DNA of 8,769 bases from an uncultured Peptococcaceae bacterium. GTDB lineage: Bacteria; Bacillota; Peptococcia; Peptococcales; Peptococcaceae. The stretch is taken from positions 1 through 8,769 of the forward strand of contig CABVBB010000056.1 of assembly GCA_902496505.1 (NCBI GenBank), in the 5' to 3' direction. Shown in pieces: positions 1 through 6,556 of this stretch. Below the pieces are notes generated by a model that saw only the letters and a program-made list of their open reading frames with translations, was not told where the DNA came from and made no database searches. Made by a program: the position numbers and the translations under genes. Position 1 is the stretch's first letter. Each line of letters begins with the position of its first letter.

Positions 1-1
1 C

Positions 2-979
2 GATGAAGAGTATGTTGCAGCAGGCGCTAAGATCCTGCCGACTGCCAAAGAAGTATTTGATGCAGCAGACATGATCATCAAGGTCAAAGAACCTCTGGAA
101 AGTGAATATGAACTGTTCCACGAAAATCAGATCCTCTTTACGTACCTGCACTTGGCCCCAGATCCTGCTCAGACGGAAGCTCTGCTGAAAGCCAAAGTTA
201 TCGGTATCGCTTACGAGACCGTTCAGCTGGCTAACGGCGCACTGCCTCTGCTCTCTCCGATGAGTGAAGTCGCTGGCAGAATGTCCGTACAGGTAGGCGC
301 TAGACTGTTAGAAAACGTCTGCGGCGGCCGCGGTATGCTCTTAGGCGGCGTACCAGGCGTAGAAGCAGCTCACGTTGTCGTCATCGGCGGCGGCAATGTT
401 GGTATGAATGCTGCTAAGATCGCTGTTGGTATGGGCGCACGAGTCACCATCCTTGACGTCTCCCCAGCTCGTATGGAATACTTGGATACCGTCTTCAACG
501 GCCGTGTCCAGACGCTGATGTCCAACAGCTACAATATCGCAGCCTGCGTTAAAGACGCTGATCTGGTCATCGGTGCTGTCTTGATCCCGGGCGCTAAAGC
601 ACCAAAACTGGTCACCGAGGAAATGGTCAAATCTATGAAGCCAGGCTCCGCACTGATCGACGTTGCTATCGACCAAGGCGGCATCATTTCCACCATCGAC
701 CGCATCACCACCCATGACGATCCTTTCTTCGTCAAATATGGCGTTGTCCACTATTCCGTTGCCAATATGCCGGGTGCGGTTCCCAGAACCTCTACCTTCG
801 CGCTGACCAATGCGACCATGCCGTACGCTCTGCGTATCGCCAATAAAGGCGCTGAGCAGGCTATGAAGGAAGATCCTGCACTGCTCAAAGGTCTCAACGT
901 TTACAAAGGTCAAGTGACCTTCAAGGCTGTTGCAGATGCTTTGGATAAAGAGTATGTCGATCCGACCACCTTATTTTAA
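2..979 (+). CDS. ald: Alanine dehydrogenase, 3' part (5' end outside window)
   Basis: NAD-dependent L-alanine dehydrogenase catalyses the reversible oxidative deamination of L-alanine to pyruvate and ammonia in the cytoplasm. The reading frame is open from base 2 ([15 protein letters not shown]...), so the gene enters from the left edge; 325 residues remain. Setting the catalytic His in YLHLA (fragment residue 50) equal to His96 of characterised Ald enzymes gives a full length of about 371, normal for the family, with about 46 N-terminal residues missing. Visible hallmarks are the substrate-binding KVKEP segment, YLHLAPD, the ETVQ and [13 protein letters not shown] segments, the Rossmann loop [10 protein letters not shown] followed by the acidic strand end TILDVS, the catalytic-Asp segment DVAIDQGG, and the C-terminal [11 protein letters not shown] signature. 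Nothing is broken. It is followed by its own terminator, so it is probably the last or only gene of its transcript. Identification is secure; physiological direction (alanine use or synthesis) cannot be read from sequence. Confidence 0.96.
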   Translation, partial: DEEYVAAGAKILPTAKEVFDAADMIIKVKEPLESEYELFHENQILFTYLHLAPDPAQTEALLKAKVIGIAYETVQLANGALPLLSPMSEVAGRMSVQVGARLLENVCGGRGMLLGGVPGVEAAHVVVIGGGNVGMNAAKIAVGMGARVTILDVSPARMEYLDTVFNGRVQTLMSNSYNIAACVKDADLVIGAVLIPGAKAPKLVTEEMVKSMKPGSALIDVAIDQGGIISTIDRITTHDDPFFVKYGVVHYSVANMPGAVPRTSTFALTNATMPYALRIANKGAEQAMKEDPALLKGLNVYKGQVTFKAVADALDKEYVDPTTLF

Positions 980-1017
980 TCGGTGTTTGGCGTCATTTGC
1001 CAACAGATAAGAATTTC

Positions 1018-1056
1018 AGCCAGTTGTACGGTATTTGCCGTGCAGCTGGCTTTTTT
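1018..1056 (+). terminator. Intrinsic terminator of ald
   Basis: A 14-bp stem (1018-1031 with 1038-1051, including two G-U pairs at 1024/1045 and 1027/1042) has a 6-nt loop and runs straight into six T residues (1051-1056). It lies 38 nt after the ald stop. A smaller 5-bp hairpin (987-991 with 999-1003) precedes it. The structure separates ald from the next transcription unit. Confidence 0.88.
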
Positions 1057-1076
1057 GACGTTTGAATAAGTGACGG

Positions 1077-1105
1077 CTGACAAGCGAGCGCAAATAGCGT
1101 ACAAT
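1077..1105 (+). promoter_or_regulatory. Sigma-70/A-type promoter of the PstS-like/RsiV-like/polymerase unit
   Basis: The -35 box CTGACA (1077-1082, 5/6 to TTGACA) and the -10 box TACAAT (1100-1105, 5/6 to TATAAT) are separated by exactly 17 nt. The predicted transcription start is near 1112, giving a leader of about 45 nt to the ATG at 1157. The site is just downstream of the ald terminator and is the only good promoter found before the lipoprotein gene. Confidence 0.65.
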
Positions 1106-1124
1106 GAAACTAGGGAAACTAAGG
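1106..1124 (+). repeat. Tandem GAAACTA(A)GG repeat at the predicted transcription start
   Basis: GAAACTAGG (1106-1114) is immediately followed by GAAACTAAGG (1115-1124). The second copy differs only by one extra A. The pair starts at the base after the -10 box and covers the predicted +1, a position where a repressor could act. An operator role is inference; a short chance repeat is possible. Confidence 0.4.
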
Positions 1125-1156
1125 CGCACGGTGTGACAATGAAGAGGAGGAACGAG

Positions 1157-2098
1157 ATGATGAAACAGTTTAGCAAGAAAACAGCCAGTTTAGGGCTGGT
1201 GCTGGTGATGCTCCTCAGTATGGCAGGCTGCGGCAGGCAGCCCGCTGAGCAGGGAAACGCTGCCCAAGCGCCCGAGGCGCCGGTCAAGGCAGCTAGTTTG
1301 ACGATGAAGCCGGAGGCTTACCCGCGGGTAGACGGCTCGACGGTCACCATCCCGCTCTCTGAGGCTGTGGCCTCAGCAGTGATGCATCTGCCCTTGGAGG
1401 AAGCGCGGCAGTATGTGCTGCATAATAAGACCCATCAGGCCTATCTCAATCTGGTGGACGGTACGGCAGACATTATTTTTGTCACCAGTCCTTCGGAAGA
1501 GGAATTGGCTTACGCAGCAGAAAAAGGTGTGGAACTCACCGTCACGCCAGTGGTCAGCGAGGGCTTCGTCTTTCTGGTCAATAAGGCCAATCCCGTGGAC
1601 AGCTTGACTTTGGAACAGATCCGCGATATTTATGCAGGTCGCATCACCAATTGGCAGGAGGTCGGCGGCAGCGATGAGCCGATCATCGCTTTCCAGCGGC
1701 CGGAGAATTCCGGCAGCCAGACGGGGATGCTCGATCTGGTCATTAGTGCAGACGAGATCATGCCTGCGCCGACGGAAAAAGTTGTGGCCGAGATGGGCGC
1801 ACTGATCGATGCAGTGGCCGCTTATGACAATGCCCAGAATGCGATCGGCTATTCGTATTATTATTACGCCACTGATATGTGGCTGAATGATGAGGTCAAG
1901 CTTTTGGCCGTGGATGGCGTCACGCCGGATAAAACGACCATTTCGGACGGCACCTATCCTATCACCACCGCTTATTATGCGGTGACGCGCAGTGATCTGC
2001 GTCCTGATGACAGTGCGCAGGTACTTTTGGACTGGATGCTTTCCAGCGAAGGCCAGCAGGTGGCCGAGGAGGCGGGCTATGTCAAACTGGGGCAGTAG
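1157..2098 (+). CDS. PstS-like phosphate-type substrate-binding lipoprotein
   Basis: Extracytoplasmic solute-binding protein of the PstS / PBP-like type, presumably membrane-anchored and binding phosphate or a similar oxyanion. The start at 1157 (or ATG 1160) is chosen because AGGAGG (1145-1150) sits 6-9 nt upstream; the open frame back to 1070 lacks such a site. The product is 313 residues, normal for the family. Residues 1-24 form a lipoprotein signal (MMKQFSKK, then a hydrophobic stretch) with lipobox SMAGC and acceptor Cys25. Family hallmarks are YPRVDGSTVTIPL (55-67; the D-G-S-T ligand loop), FVFLVNKANPVDSLT, IRDIYAGRITNWQEVGG (155-171), the anion-site-like QRPENSGSQT (180-189) and YPITTAYYAV (267-276). 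No pstC, pstA, pstB or phoU is adjacent, so it is an orphan binding protein and its partner or sensing role is unknown. It overlaps the next gene by 20 nt, suggesting translational coupling. Confidence 0.88.
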   Translation: MMKQFSKKTASLGLVLVMLLSMAGCGRQPAEQGNAAQAPEAPVKAASLTMKPEAYPRVDGSTVTIPLSEAVASAVMHLPLEEARQYVLHNKTHQAYLNLVDGTADIIFVTSPSEEELAYAAEKGVELTVTPVVSEGFVFLVNKANPVDSLTLEQIRDIYAGRITNWQEVGGSDEPIIAFQRPENSGSQTGMLDLVISADEIMPAPTEKVVAEMGALIDAVAAYDNAQNAIGYSYYYYATDMWLNDEVKLLAVDGVTPDKTTISDGTYPITTAYYAVTRSDLRPDDSAQVLLDWMLSSEGQQVAEEAGYVKLGQ

Positions 2099-3506
2099 AC
2101 GCCGACTGCTGGCTGTGCTTTTGACACTGAGTCTCATCGTGATGCTGGGCGGCTGCGGTAAGGCCGAAAAGAGCGAGATGACCACTTATGTGATGGCCAA
2201 CGGCTTAGTAGTCGGTGATCAGCAGGAGGGTCAGTATACCAGCCAATCGTGCGGCAAGACCACCATTTACCTGCCCAAGCTCAGCGGGCTCCAGGATGCT
2301 GCTATGGAAAAAGCGCTCAACGACCGCATCTGGGAGAAAGTCGTCGAGCTGGCTGATGCGCCGCCGCCAGCCTATCGCGGCATCAAGGTGCGCTTGCCGG
2401 AGGACGCTGTCTGTCGGGAGCAGTGGATCAATGTCAACGTGATGGGCAGCTTCAACGATATGTTATCCGTGAGTTTCATTCGAGGCATGAGCTACGATCT
2501 GCCAGGTGAAGAATACGGGATGTATCTGAATCAAATGCAGACGCTCAATCTGGATCTGCATACCGGTGAGGAGATCTCCCTAGCGGAGATCTTTCCCAAG
2601 GGCAGTGATTATTCGGCCGTGCTCGATCAAGCGGTGAGAGCGGAACTGACCAAAAATGACGCGACAGAAGAGGAAGGGTACACCATGTCCACCCTCAAGC
2701 AGGTCGCGCCTTTTACAGGAATTCGGCCAGAGCAGAAATACACCATTTCGCCCTGGGGGCTGACGCTCTATTTTGACGAAGCCACGCCGGAATTCGACAC
2801 CGATTTTACTGTGGAAAACCTCACCATCTCCAACCGCCAGCTGCAGTCGCTGGGAGCTGTGGCCCAGAATTTTTATCAGCCGCCGGGTGTGAAGAGCATC
2901 TATCGTGATGCCTCCTTGCAGACGCCCTATCTGATCAACTGGGGGCAGACTTATGATCGGGGCGTCAATGAATTTTTAGAAGGGGACGGCGTGTATGTGT
3001 CCATCATCAGTCAATATTCCAGCGAACTGCCGCAAACCGTCCAGGATAAGATCGTCGAGCTGGCCAAGATCGATCCGACTAGGCTCTCAGCGCTCCAGAG
3101 AAGCCGCACGGAGGAGCGTCCGACGGCTTCCTACGATGTGACCGTTTGGGCGCAGTGCTATGGCGATTATATCAGCGTGGTGCAAGGCAGCTATTTCTAC
3201 GACAGTGACGACCAGACCATTCAGGAGAAGCGCTTCGTCTACCGCACGGATAATGGTGAAGCCGTAGCGCTGGAAGATCTTTTCCAGCCGGGCTTTGACT
3301 ATGCGGCAGCGATCAAAGCAGCTTTGGCGCGCGACCTGGCGGAAGAAACGCGGCATGGCTTGACGATAGATGAGTTGTATCAGGGTATGCAGTGGTCAGT
3401 GGGCGAGCAGGGCATCGAGATCTGGCCGCCGCTGGAAAACGGCGCCCAGCATGTTACAGCGCTCTATAGCGATATGGGGCCGGAGAATATGGTCATATTT
3501 CATTAA
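2079..3506 (+). CDS. Lipoprotein with two RsiV/DUF3298-like units
   Basis: Predicted surface lipoprotein of 475 residues; function not established. The ATG at 2079 is chosen because AGGAGG (2067-2072), lying inside the upstream gene, is 6 nt away and because a clean lipoprotein signal starts here: SRRRLLAVLLTLSLIVM, lipobox LGGC, acceptor Cys26. The frame stays open back to 1992 but that extension only shadows the upstream gene. Residues about 61-235 resemble the extracellular DUF4163/DUF3298 module known from RsiV and PdaC-type proteins: amphipathic N-terminal segment, beta strands, then DLHTGEEISLAEIF (159-172) with SDYSAVLDQAVRAEL. A second, shorter unit (about 305-465) repeats the pattern: VQDKIVELAK, TDNGEAVALEDLF (390-402), FDYAAAIKAALARDL. 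The two signature segments align without gaps at an offset of 230 residues. There is no C-terminal membrane or sigma-binding domain, so it is not a classical anti-sigma factor. Domain naming rests on motif recall and needs a profile search. Confidence 0.75.
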   Translation: MSNWGSRRRLLAVLLTLSLIVMLGGCGKAEKSEMTTYVMANGLVVGDQQEGQYTSQSCGKTTIYLPKLSGLQDAAMEKALNDRIWEKVVELADAPPPAYRGIKVRLPEDAVCREQWINVNVMGSFNDMLSVSFIRGMSYDLPGEEYGMYLNQMQTLNLDLHTGEEISLAEIFPKGSDYSAVLDQAVRAELTKNDATEEEGYTMSTLKQVAPFTGIRPEQKYTISPWGLTLYFDEATPEFDTDFTVENLTISNRQLQSLGAVAQNFYQPPGVKSIYRDASLQTPYLINWGQTYDRGVNEFLEGDGVYVSIISQYSSELPQTVQDKIVELAKIDPTRLSALQRSRTEERPTASYDVTVWAQCYGDYISVVQGSYFYDSDDQTIQEKRFVYRTDNGEAVALEDLFQPGFDYAAAIKAALARDLAEETRHGLTIDELYQGMQWSVGEQGIEIWPPLENGAQHVTALYSDMGPENMVIFH

Positions 3507-3533
3507 AGGCAAGTTGAAATAAGAGGTGAGCAG

Positions 3534-5234
3534 ATGATCTTTTATGATTTTGAAGTGTTTCGCTATGACTGGCTGGTGGTCGTAGGCGATGGCGAGGATG
3601 GGCAGCAGGCAGCCATCGTCAACGATCCGGCCAAGCTCAAGGCGTTTTATAAGCGGCACAGCGAGGATATCTGGGTAGGGTACAATTCCAGGCGCTATGA
3701 TCAATATATTTTGAAGGCGCTGCTTTTGGATATGGATCCGTACAAATTGAGCCGCTACCTCTTGGAGGGCGGTCAGGGCTATCGCTACTCGGAACTGTTC
3801 GATACGCTGCCTTTATACAATTACGACTGCCTGACGTCTTTTCACAGCCTCAAGCAGCTGGAGGGTTTCATGGGCAACGATATCCGCGAATCCACCGTGA
3901 GCTTCGAGATCGATCGGCCGCTGACTGCTGAGGAATTAGCAGAAGTGACACGCTATTGCCGCCACGATATGGAGCAGACCAGGGAGGTGTTCAAGCGGCG
4001 GCGGGAGGAATATGACAGCCAGCTGTCGCTGCTTAAGGTCTTTGGTCTGCCGCTCAAGCAGATCGCCATGACCAAGGCGCAGCTTTCGGCGCTCATCTTG
4101 GGTGCGCGCAAACGGCAGTGGCAGGATGAATTCGCCCTGCGCCTGCCGCCGACACTGCGTTTGGAGCGCTACCAAGCGGTGGCAGAGTGGTATGAACGGC
4201 CGGAAAACAAGCGGTATGACCGCGAGCTGGTGGTGGAGGTGGCAGGGCTTGCCTGCGGCTTTGGCTGGGGCGGTCTGCATGCGGCCCTCACCCAATATCA
4301 CGGCCGCGGCCTATTTCTCAATATCGACGTGGCCTCCTATTATCCGTCGCTGATGATCGCCTATGACTACATCAGCCGCAATGTGGCGGATCCGGGCAAA
4401 TATCGGGAGATCCGCGATATTCGTCTGGCGCTCAAAAAGAAAAAAGATCCCATGCAGCAGCCCTACAAGATCGTGCTCAACTCAGCCTATGGCGCCATGA
4501 AGGATGAGAGCAACAGCCTCTACGACCCCCTGCAGGCCAATAATGTCACAGTAGCAGGACAGCTGCTGCTATTGGATCTCATCGAAAAACTAGAAGATCA
4601 TTGCCAGCTGATCCAGTGTAATACCGATGGCCTGCTGGTACGGCTGGACGGCCCCGCTGCCTTGGCTGAGGTGACGGCTCGCTGCGTCCAGTGGGAAGAA
4701 CGGACAGGTCTGCAGCTGGAAATGGAAGAATACGCCGAGCTTTACCAAAAAGATGTCAACAATTATCTTTTGATCGATGCCGACGGCCATTACAAGGCCA
4801 AGGGCGCTTATGTCAAGCCCTTAGACGATCTGGACTATGATCTGCCCATCGTCAATAAGGCCATGGTGGCCTATATGCTGCACGGGACGCCCGTGGAAGA
4901 GACCATCAATGCCTGCCAGACACTGCGGGACTTTCAAAAGATCGTCAAGATCAGCGGCAAATATGATTACGCCCTGTATGGCGGCAGCGTGCTTCAAGAA
5001 AAGGTGCTGCGCGTCTTTGCCTCTACCAGTCTCAGTGACGGCGGCATCTACAAAGTGCGCCAAGGCATCACCGAAAAGGTGGCCAATACGCCCGACCGCT
5101 GCCTGATCATCAATGACAGCGTGCATGATAAGCCTCTGCCGCCCAGATTAGACCGCGGCTGGTATATCGCTTTGGCAGAGCACCGGCTGCGGGATTTCGG
5201 CGCAGTACAGTCTGAGCAGCTGGAATTGTTTTAG
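3534..5234 (+). CDS. Compact phage-type family B DNA polymerase with 3'-5' exonuclease
   Basis: Template-directed DNA polymerase with proofreading domain, 566 residues. The start is set by GAGGTGA (3523-3529) a few nt upstream. Exonuclease domain (1 to about 160): Exo I YDFEVF (Asp5, Glu7), Exo II GYNSRRYD (Asn51, Asp56), Exo III YCRHD (Tyr141, Asp145). A linker motif GFGWGGLH (242-249) resembles the YxGG element. Palm: motif A NIDVASYYPSLM (Asp265), motif B YKIVLNSAYG (Lys312), motif C QCNTDGLLV (Asp365), then KAKGAYVK (421-428) at the usual KxY position. The C-terminal part (435-555) matches what I recall of polymerases in Firmicutes phages. Oddities: only 47 residues between Asp265 and Lys312, leaving almost no fingers insertion and no room for a TPR1-like segment; motif C has Asn where most family B enzymes have the first Asp. 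It starts 27 nt after the lipoprotein gene with no promoter seen. No other phage gene is present. Polymerase assignment is strong; biological role is unknown. Confidence 0.88.
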   Translation: MIFYDFEVFRYDWLVVVGDGEDGQQAAIVNDPAKLKAFYKRHSEDIWVGYNSRRYDQYILKALLLDMDPYKLSRYLLEGGQGYRYSELFDTLPLYNYDCLTSFHSLKQLEGFMGNDIRESTVSFEIDRPLTAEELAEVTRYCRHDMEQTREVFKRRREEYDSQLSLLKVFGLPLKQIAMTKAQLSALILGARKRQWQDEFALRLPPTLRLERYQAVAEWYERPENKRYDRELVVEVAGLACGFGWGGLHAALTQYHGRGLFLNIDVASYYPSLMIAYDYISRNVADPGKYREIRDIRLALKKKKDPMQQPYKIVLNSAYGAMKDESNSLYDPLQANNVTVAGQLLLLDLIEKLEDHCQLIQCNTDGLLVRLDGPAALAEVTARCVQWEERTGLQLEMEEYAELYQKDVNNYLLIDADGHYKAKGAYVKPLDDLDYDLPIVNKAMVAYMLHGTPVEETINACQTLRDFQKIVKISGKYDYALYGGSVLQEKVLRVFASTSLSDGGIYKVRQGITEKVANTPDRCLIINDSVHDKPLPPRLDRGWYIALAEHRLRDFGAVQSEQLELF

Positions 5235-5270
5235 TTTTATCAGTTACAAAAGATATAGAGGTTGTCAAAG

Positions 5271-5345
5271 GTGCTCAAGGAGAAACCGCTACTGATCATC
5301 GATCATCCCACAGAAGCAGGCTATTTGGCCTTTTATCGGCCATGA
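5271..5345 (+). CDS. Possible 24-residue peptide
   Basis: A GTG at 5271 opens 24 codons ending with TGA at 5343-5345, whose last base is the first base of the terminator stem. GAGGT (5258-5262) lies 8 nt upstream, a plausible ribosome binding site. The predicted product begins (V/M)LKEKPLLIID and ends YLAFYRP, mildly hydrophobic in the middle, with no recognisable motif. It would be the last gene of the polymerase transcript. It may equally be a chance frame in a 110-nt gap or a relic of a lost gene. Confidence 0.2.
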   Translation: MLKEKPLLIIDHPTEAGYLAFYRP

Positions 5346-5384
5346 AAAAGTCCCCATTGGAATCGATCCCAATGGGGACTTTTT
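5345..5384. terminator. Bidirectional terminator between convergent genes
   Basis: A perfect 16-bp inverted repeat (5345-5360 with 5369-5384) encloses an 8-nt loop. The GC-rich core GTCCCCATTGG/CCAATGGGGAC is flanked by A5 on the left and T5 on the right, so each strand reads stem then T-run. It serves the polymerase unit on the plus strand, and the transporter gene ending at 5397 on the minus strand. Confidence 0.94.
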
Positions 5385-5396
5385 AGTGTGCCTGAA

Positions 5397-6347
5397 CTAG
5401 GCTGTTCTCTGCAAACTTTCCGGCTGTTCTCCAGCTTTATTGACCAGCGTGATGCCGATACAGACTAAGATCAGCGCGGATAAATTTTTGACCGAGAGGA
5501 AACGCTCGTGCAGAAAAATACCGCTCAAGAGCACGCCGAAGACAGGCGTGAGGAAATTGTAGATAGAGATCTTGCTCACGGGATTATACTTGATGAGCAG
5601 TGTCCAAAGCGTGAAAGCTACCGCTGAGAGCGCCGCCAGATAGAGGAGCAGTCCCAGCGCCTGAGGTGATGGGATTGTCAGCCGCGCGCCGCCCATAAGC
5701 CCCGCCGCTGCCAGCAGAGCGCCGCCGAATAAAAGCTGCCAGCCTGTGACGAGCATGCTGTCTTCCAGCGAAGCGGCCCATTTGCTGATGAGCGAGCCCA
5801 CGGCAAAGGACGCCGCCGCCAGCATGATGAAGCCCTCGCCAGTGAGCGTGAAATGGGCATCCATCCCGCCGCCCCAGTTGATGACGACCACGCCGGCAAA
5901 ACCCACCGCACAGCCCAAGACCTTGGGACGGGTCAATTTGTCATTGCTGTAGACGAAGTGGGCCAAAATGACAGCCAAAAAAGTTTCCGTAGCGTTGAGG
6001 ATCGAGCCCTTCACGCCTGTGGTATGGGACAAGCCGATGTAGAAAAACACATATTCCAGCGTCGTCTGCACGAATCCCAGCAAGAGGATCGCCGGAAGCG
6101 CCTCCCTGCGCGGCAGGATCTGCCCTTTGTGGGTGAAGAGCGTGATCGCCAGCACCAAGAGCCCCGCCAGCGAAAAGCGGCTGCCCGCAAAAAGCAGCTG
6201 CCCCCAGACGTCATCATTGGGAATGTGGAACAAGTCATAGCCGATCTTCACACCGGGGTAAGCACTTCCCCATAGCAGCGTACATAAAACAGCAAAGATT
6301 AAGATCACCGCACTGCGGCGAAAAAACGATTGAGACACGCTTCTCAT
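5397..6347 (-). CDS. EamA/DMT-family transporter (10 TM)
   Basis: Inner-membrane permease of the drug/metabolite transporter superfamily; substrate unknown (members export amino acids, metabolites or drugs). The product from the ATG at 6347 is 316 residues, typical for the family. It holds two EamA repeats of five helices each: about 12-158, starting with FAVLCTLLWGSAYPGVKIGY, and about 171-303, with the hallmark IYNFLTPVFGVLLSGIFLHE (262-281) near its end. Start choice is uncertain: the AGGAG (6352-6348 on the minus strand) directly abuts the ATG with no spacer, but is 9 nt from GTG at 6338, so initiation at GTG (three residues shorter) is quite possible. The frame stays open upstream to 6467, but that extension is hydrophilic, lacks a ribosome site and contains the likely promoter. 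It converges on the polymerase unit across a shared terminator and is divergent from the phosphodiesterase gene. Family is certain, substrate not. Confidence 0.92.
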   Translation of the reverse strand: MRSVSQSFFRRSAVILIFAVLCTLLWGSAYPGVKIGYDLFHIPNDDVWGQLLFAGSRFSLAGLLVLAITLFTHKGQILPRREALPAILLLGFVQTTLEYVFFYIGLSHTTGVKGSILNATETFLAVILAHFVYSNDKLTRPKVLGCAVGFAGVVVINWGGGMDAHFTLTGEGFIMLAAASFAVGSLISKWAASLEDSMLVTGWQLLFGGALLAAAGLMGGARLTIPSPQALGLLLYLAALSAVAFTLWTLLIKYNPVSKISIYNFLTPVFGVLLSGIFLHERFLSVKNLSALILVCIGITLVNKAGEQPESLQRTA

Positions 6348-6378
6348 CTCCTGCTCAGATAAAATGTCAATAGAAATT

Positions 6379-6407
6379 ATCCTATCATTTTCCGCTCGTT
6401 CTGACAA
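6379..6407 (-). promoter_or_regulatory. Possible promoter of the EamA transporter
   Basis: Reading the minus strand, TTGTCA (6407-6402, 5/6 to TTGACA) is followed after 17 nt by TAGGAT (6384-6379, 4/6), preceded by TGA (6387-6385), an extended -10 TGn. The transcription start would be near 6372, leaving a leader of roughly 25-35 nt. An overlapping GATAAT (6381-6376) is a better hexamer but sits 20 nt from this -35. Confidence 0.4.
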
Positions 6408-6424
6408 GGTGCAGTTTGGTGCAG
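6408..6424. repeat. GGTGCAG direct repeat beside the transporter -35 box
   Basis: GGTGCAG occurs at 6408-6414 and again at 6418-6424, separated by TTT, a 10-nt period or about one helical turn. On the minus strand the pair lies immediately upstream of the proposed -35 box, where an activator could bind. Function is inferred from position only. Confidence 0.3.
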
Positions 6425-6556
6425 CCGGAATATCTTTTTTTTGACAGCTGCCTTGCCAGACAAGCAAAACGTATTGGGGATAAGCCGGCAGCTATGCCGT
6501 TTGTTCGGGTTTTAGGGTACAAGAGGCATTTGTAAGTAAGGCGATAGAGCAAAAAT

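Noticed and set aside
1070..1156. Upstream in-frame start for the PstS-like gene
   Set aside because: The extension would overlap the promoter and put hydrophilic residues before a clean lipoprotein signal; AGGAGG supports 1157/1160.
1992..2078. Upstream start for the second lipoprotein
   Set aside because: It only translates the upstream gene out of frame; ribosome site and signal peptide begin at 2079.
1373..2185. Long open frame (270 codons) on the minus strand opposite the PstS-like gene
   Set aside because: It mirrors the coding bias of the plus-strand gene, has no ribosome site or recognisable protein features, and runs into the next gene.
3534..5234. Intact prophage
   Set aside because: Only the polymerase is phage-like; no integrase, terminase, capsid, lysis or attachment sites are seen in the window.
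6435..6446. T8 tract as a terminator, or TTGACA (6441-6446) as a -35 box
   Set aside because: No stable stem precedes the T-tract, and no -10-like hexamer lies 16-18 nt after TTGACA.
6348..6467. N-terminal extension of the EamA transporter
   Set aside because: Hydrophilic, no ribosome site, and occupies the probable promoter; family members start close to the first helix.
6494..6535. 13-codon ATG frame upstream of the phosphodiesterase as a leader peptide
   Set aside because: No good ribosome site, no run of regulatory codons and no attenuator hairpin pair after it.
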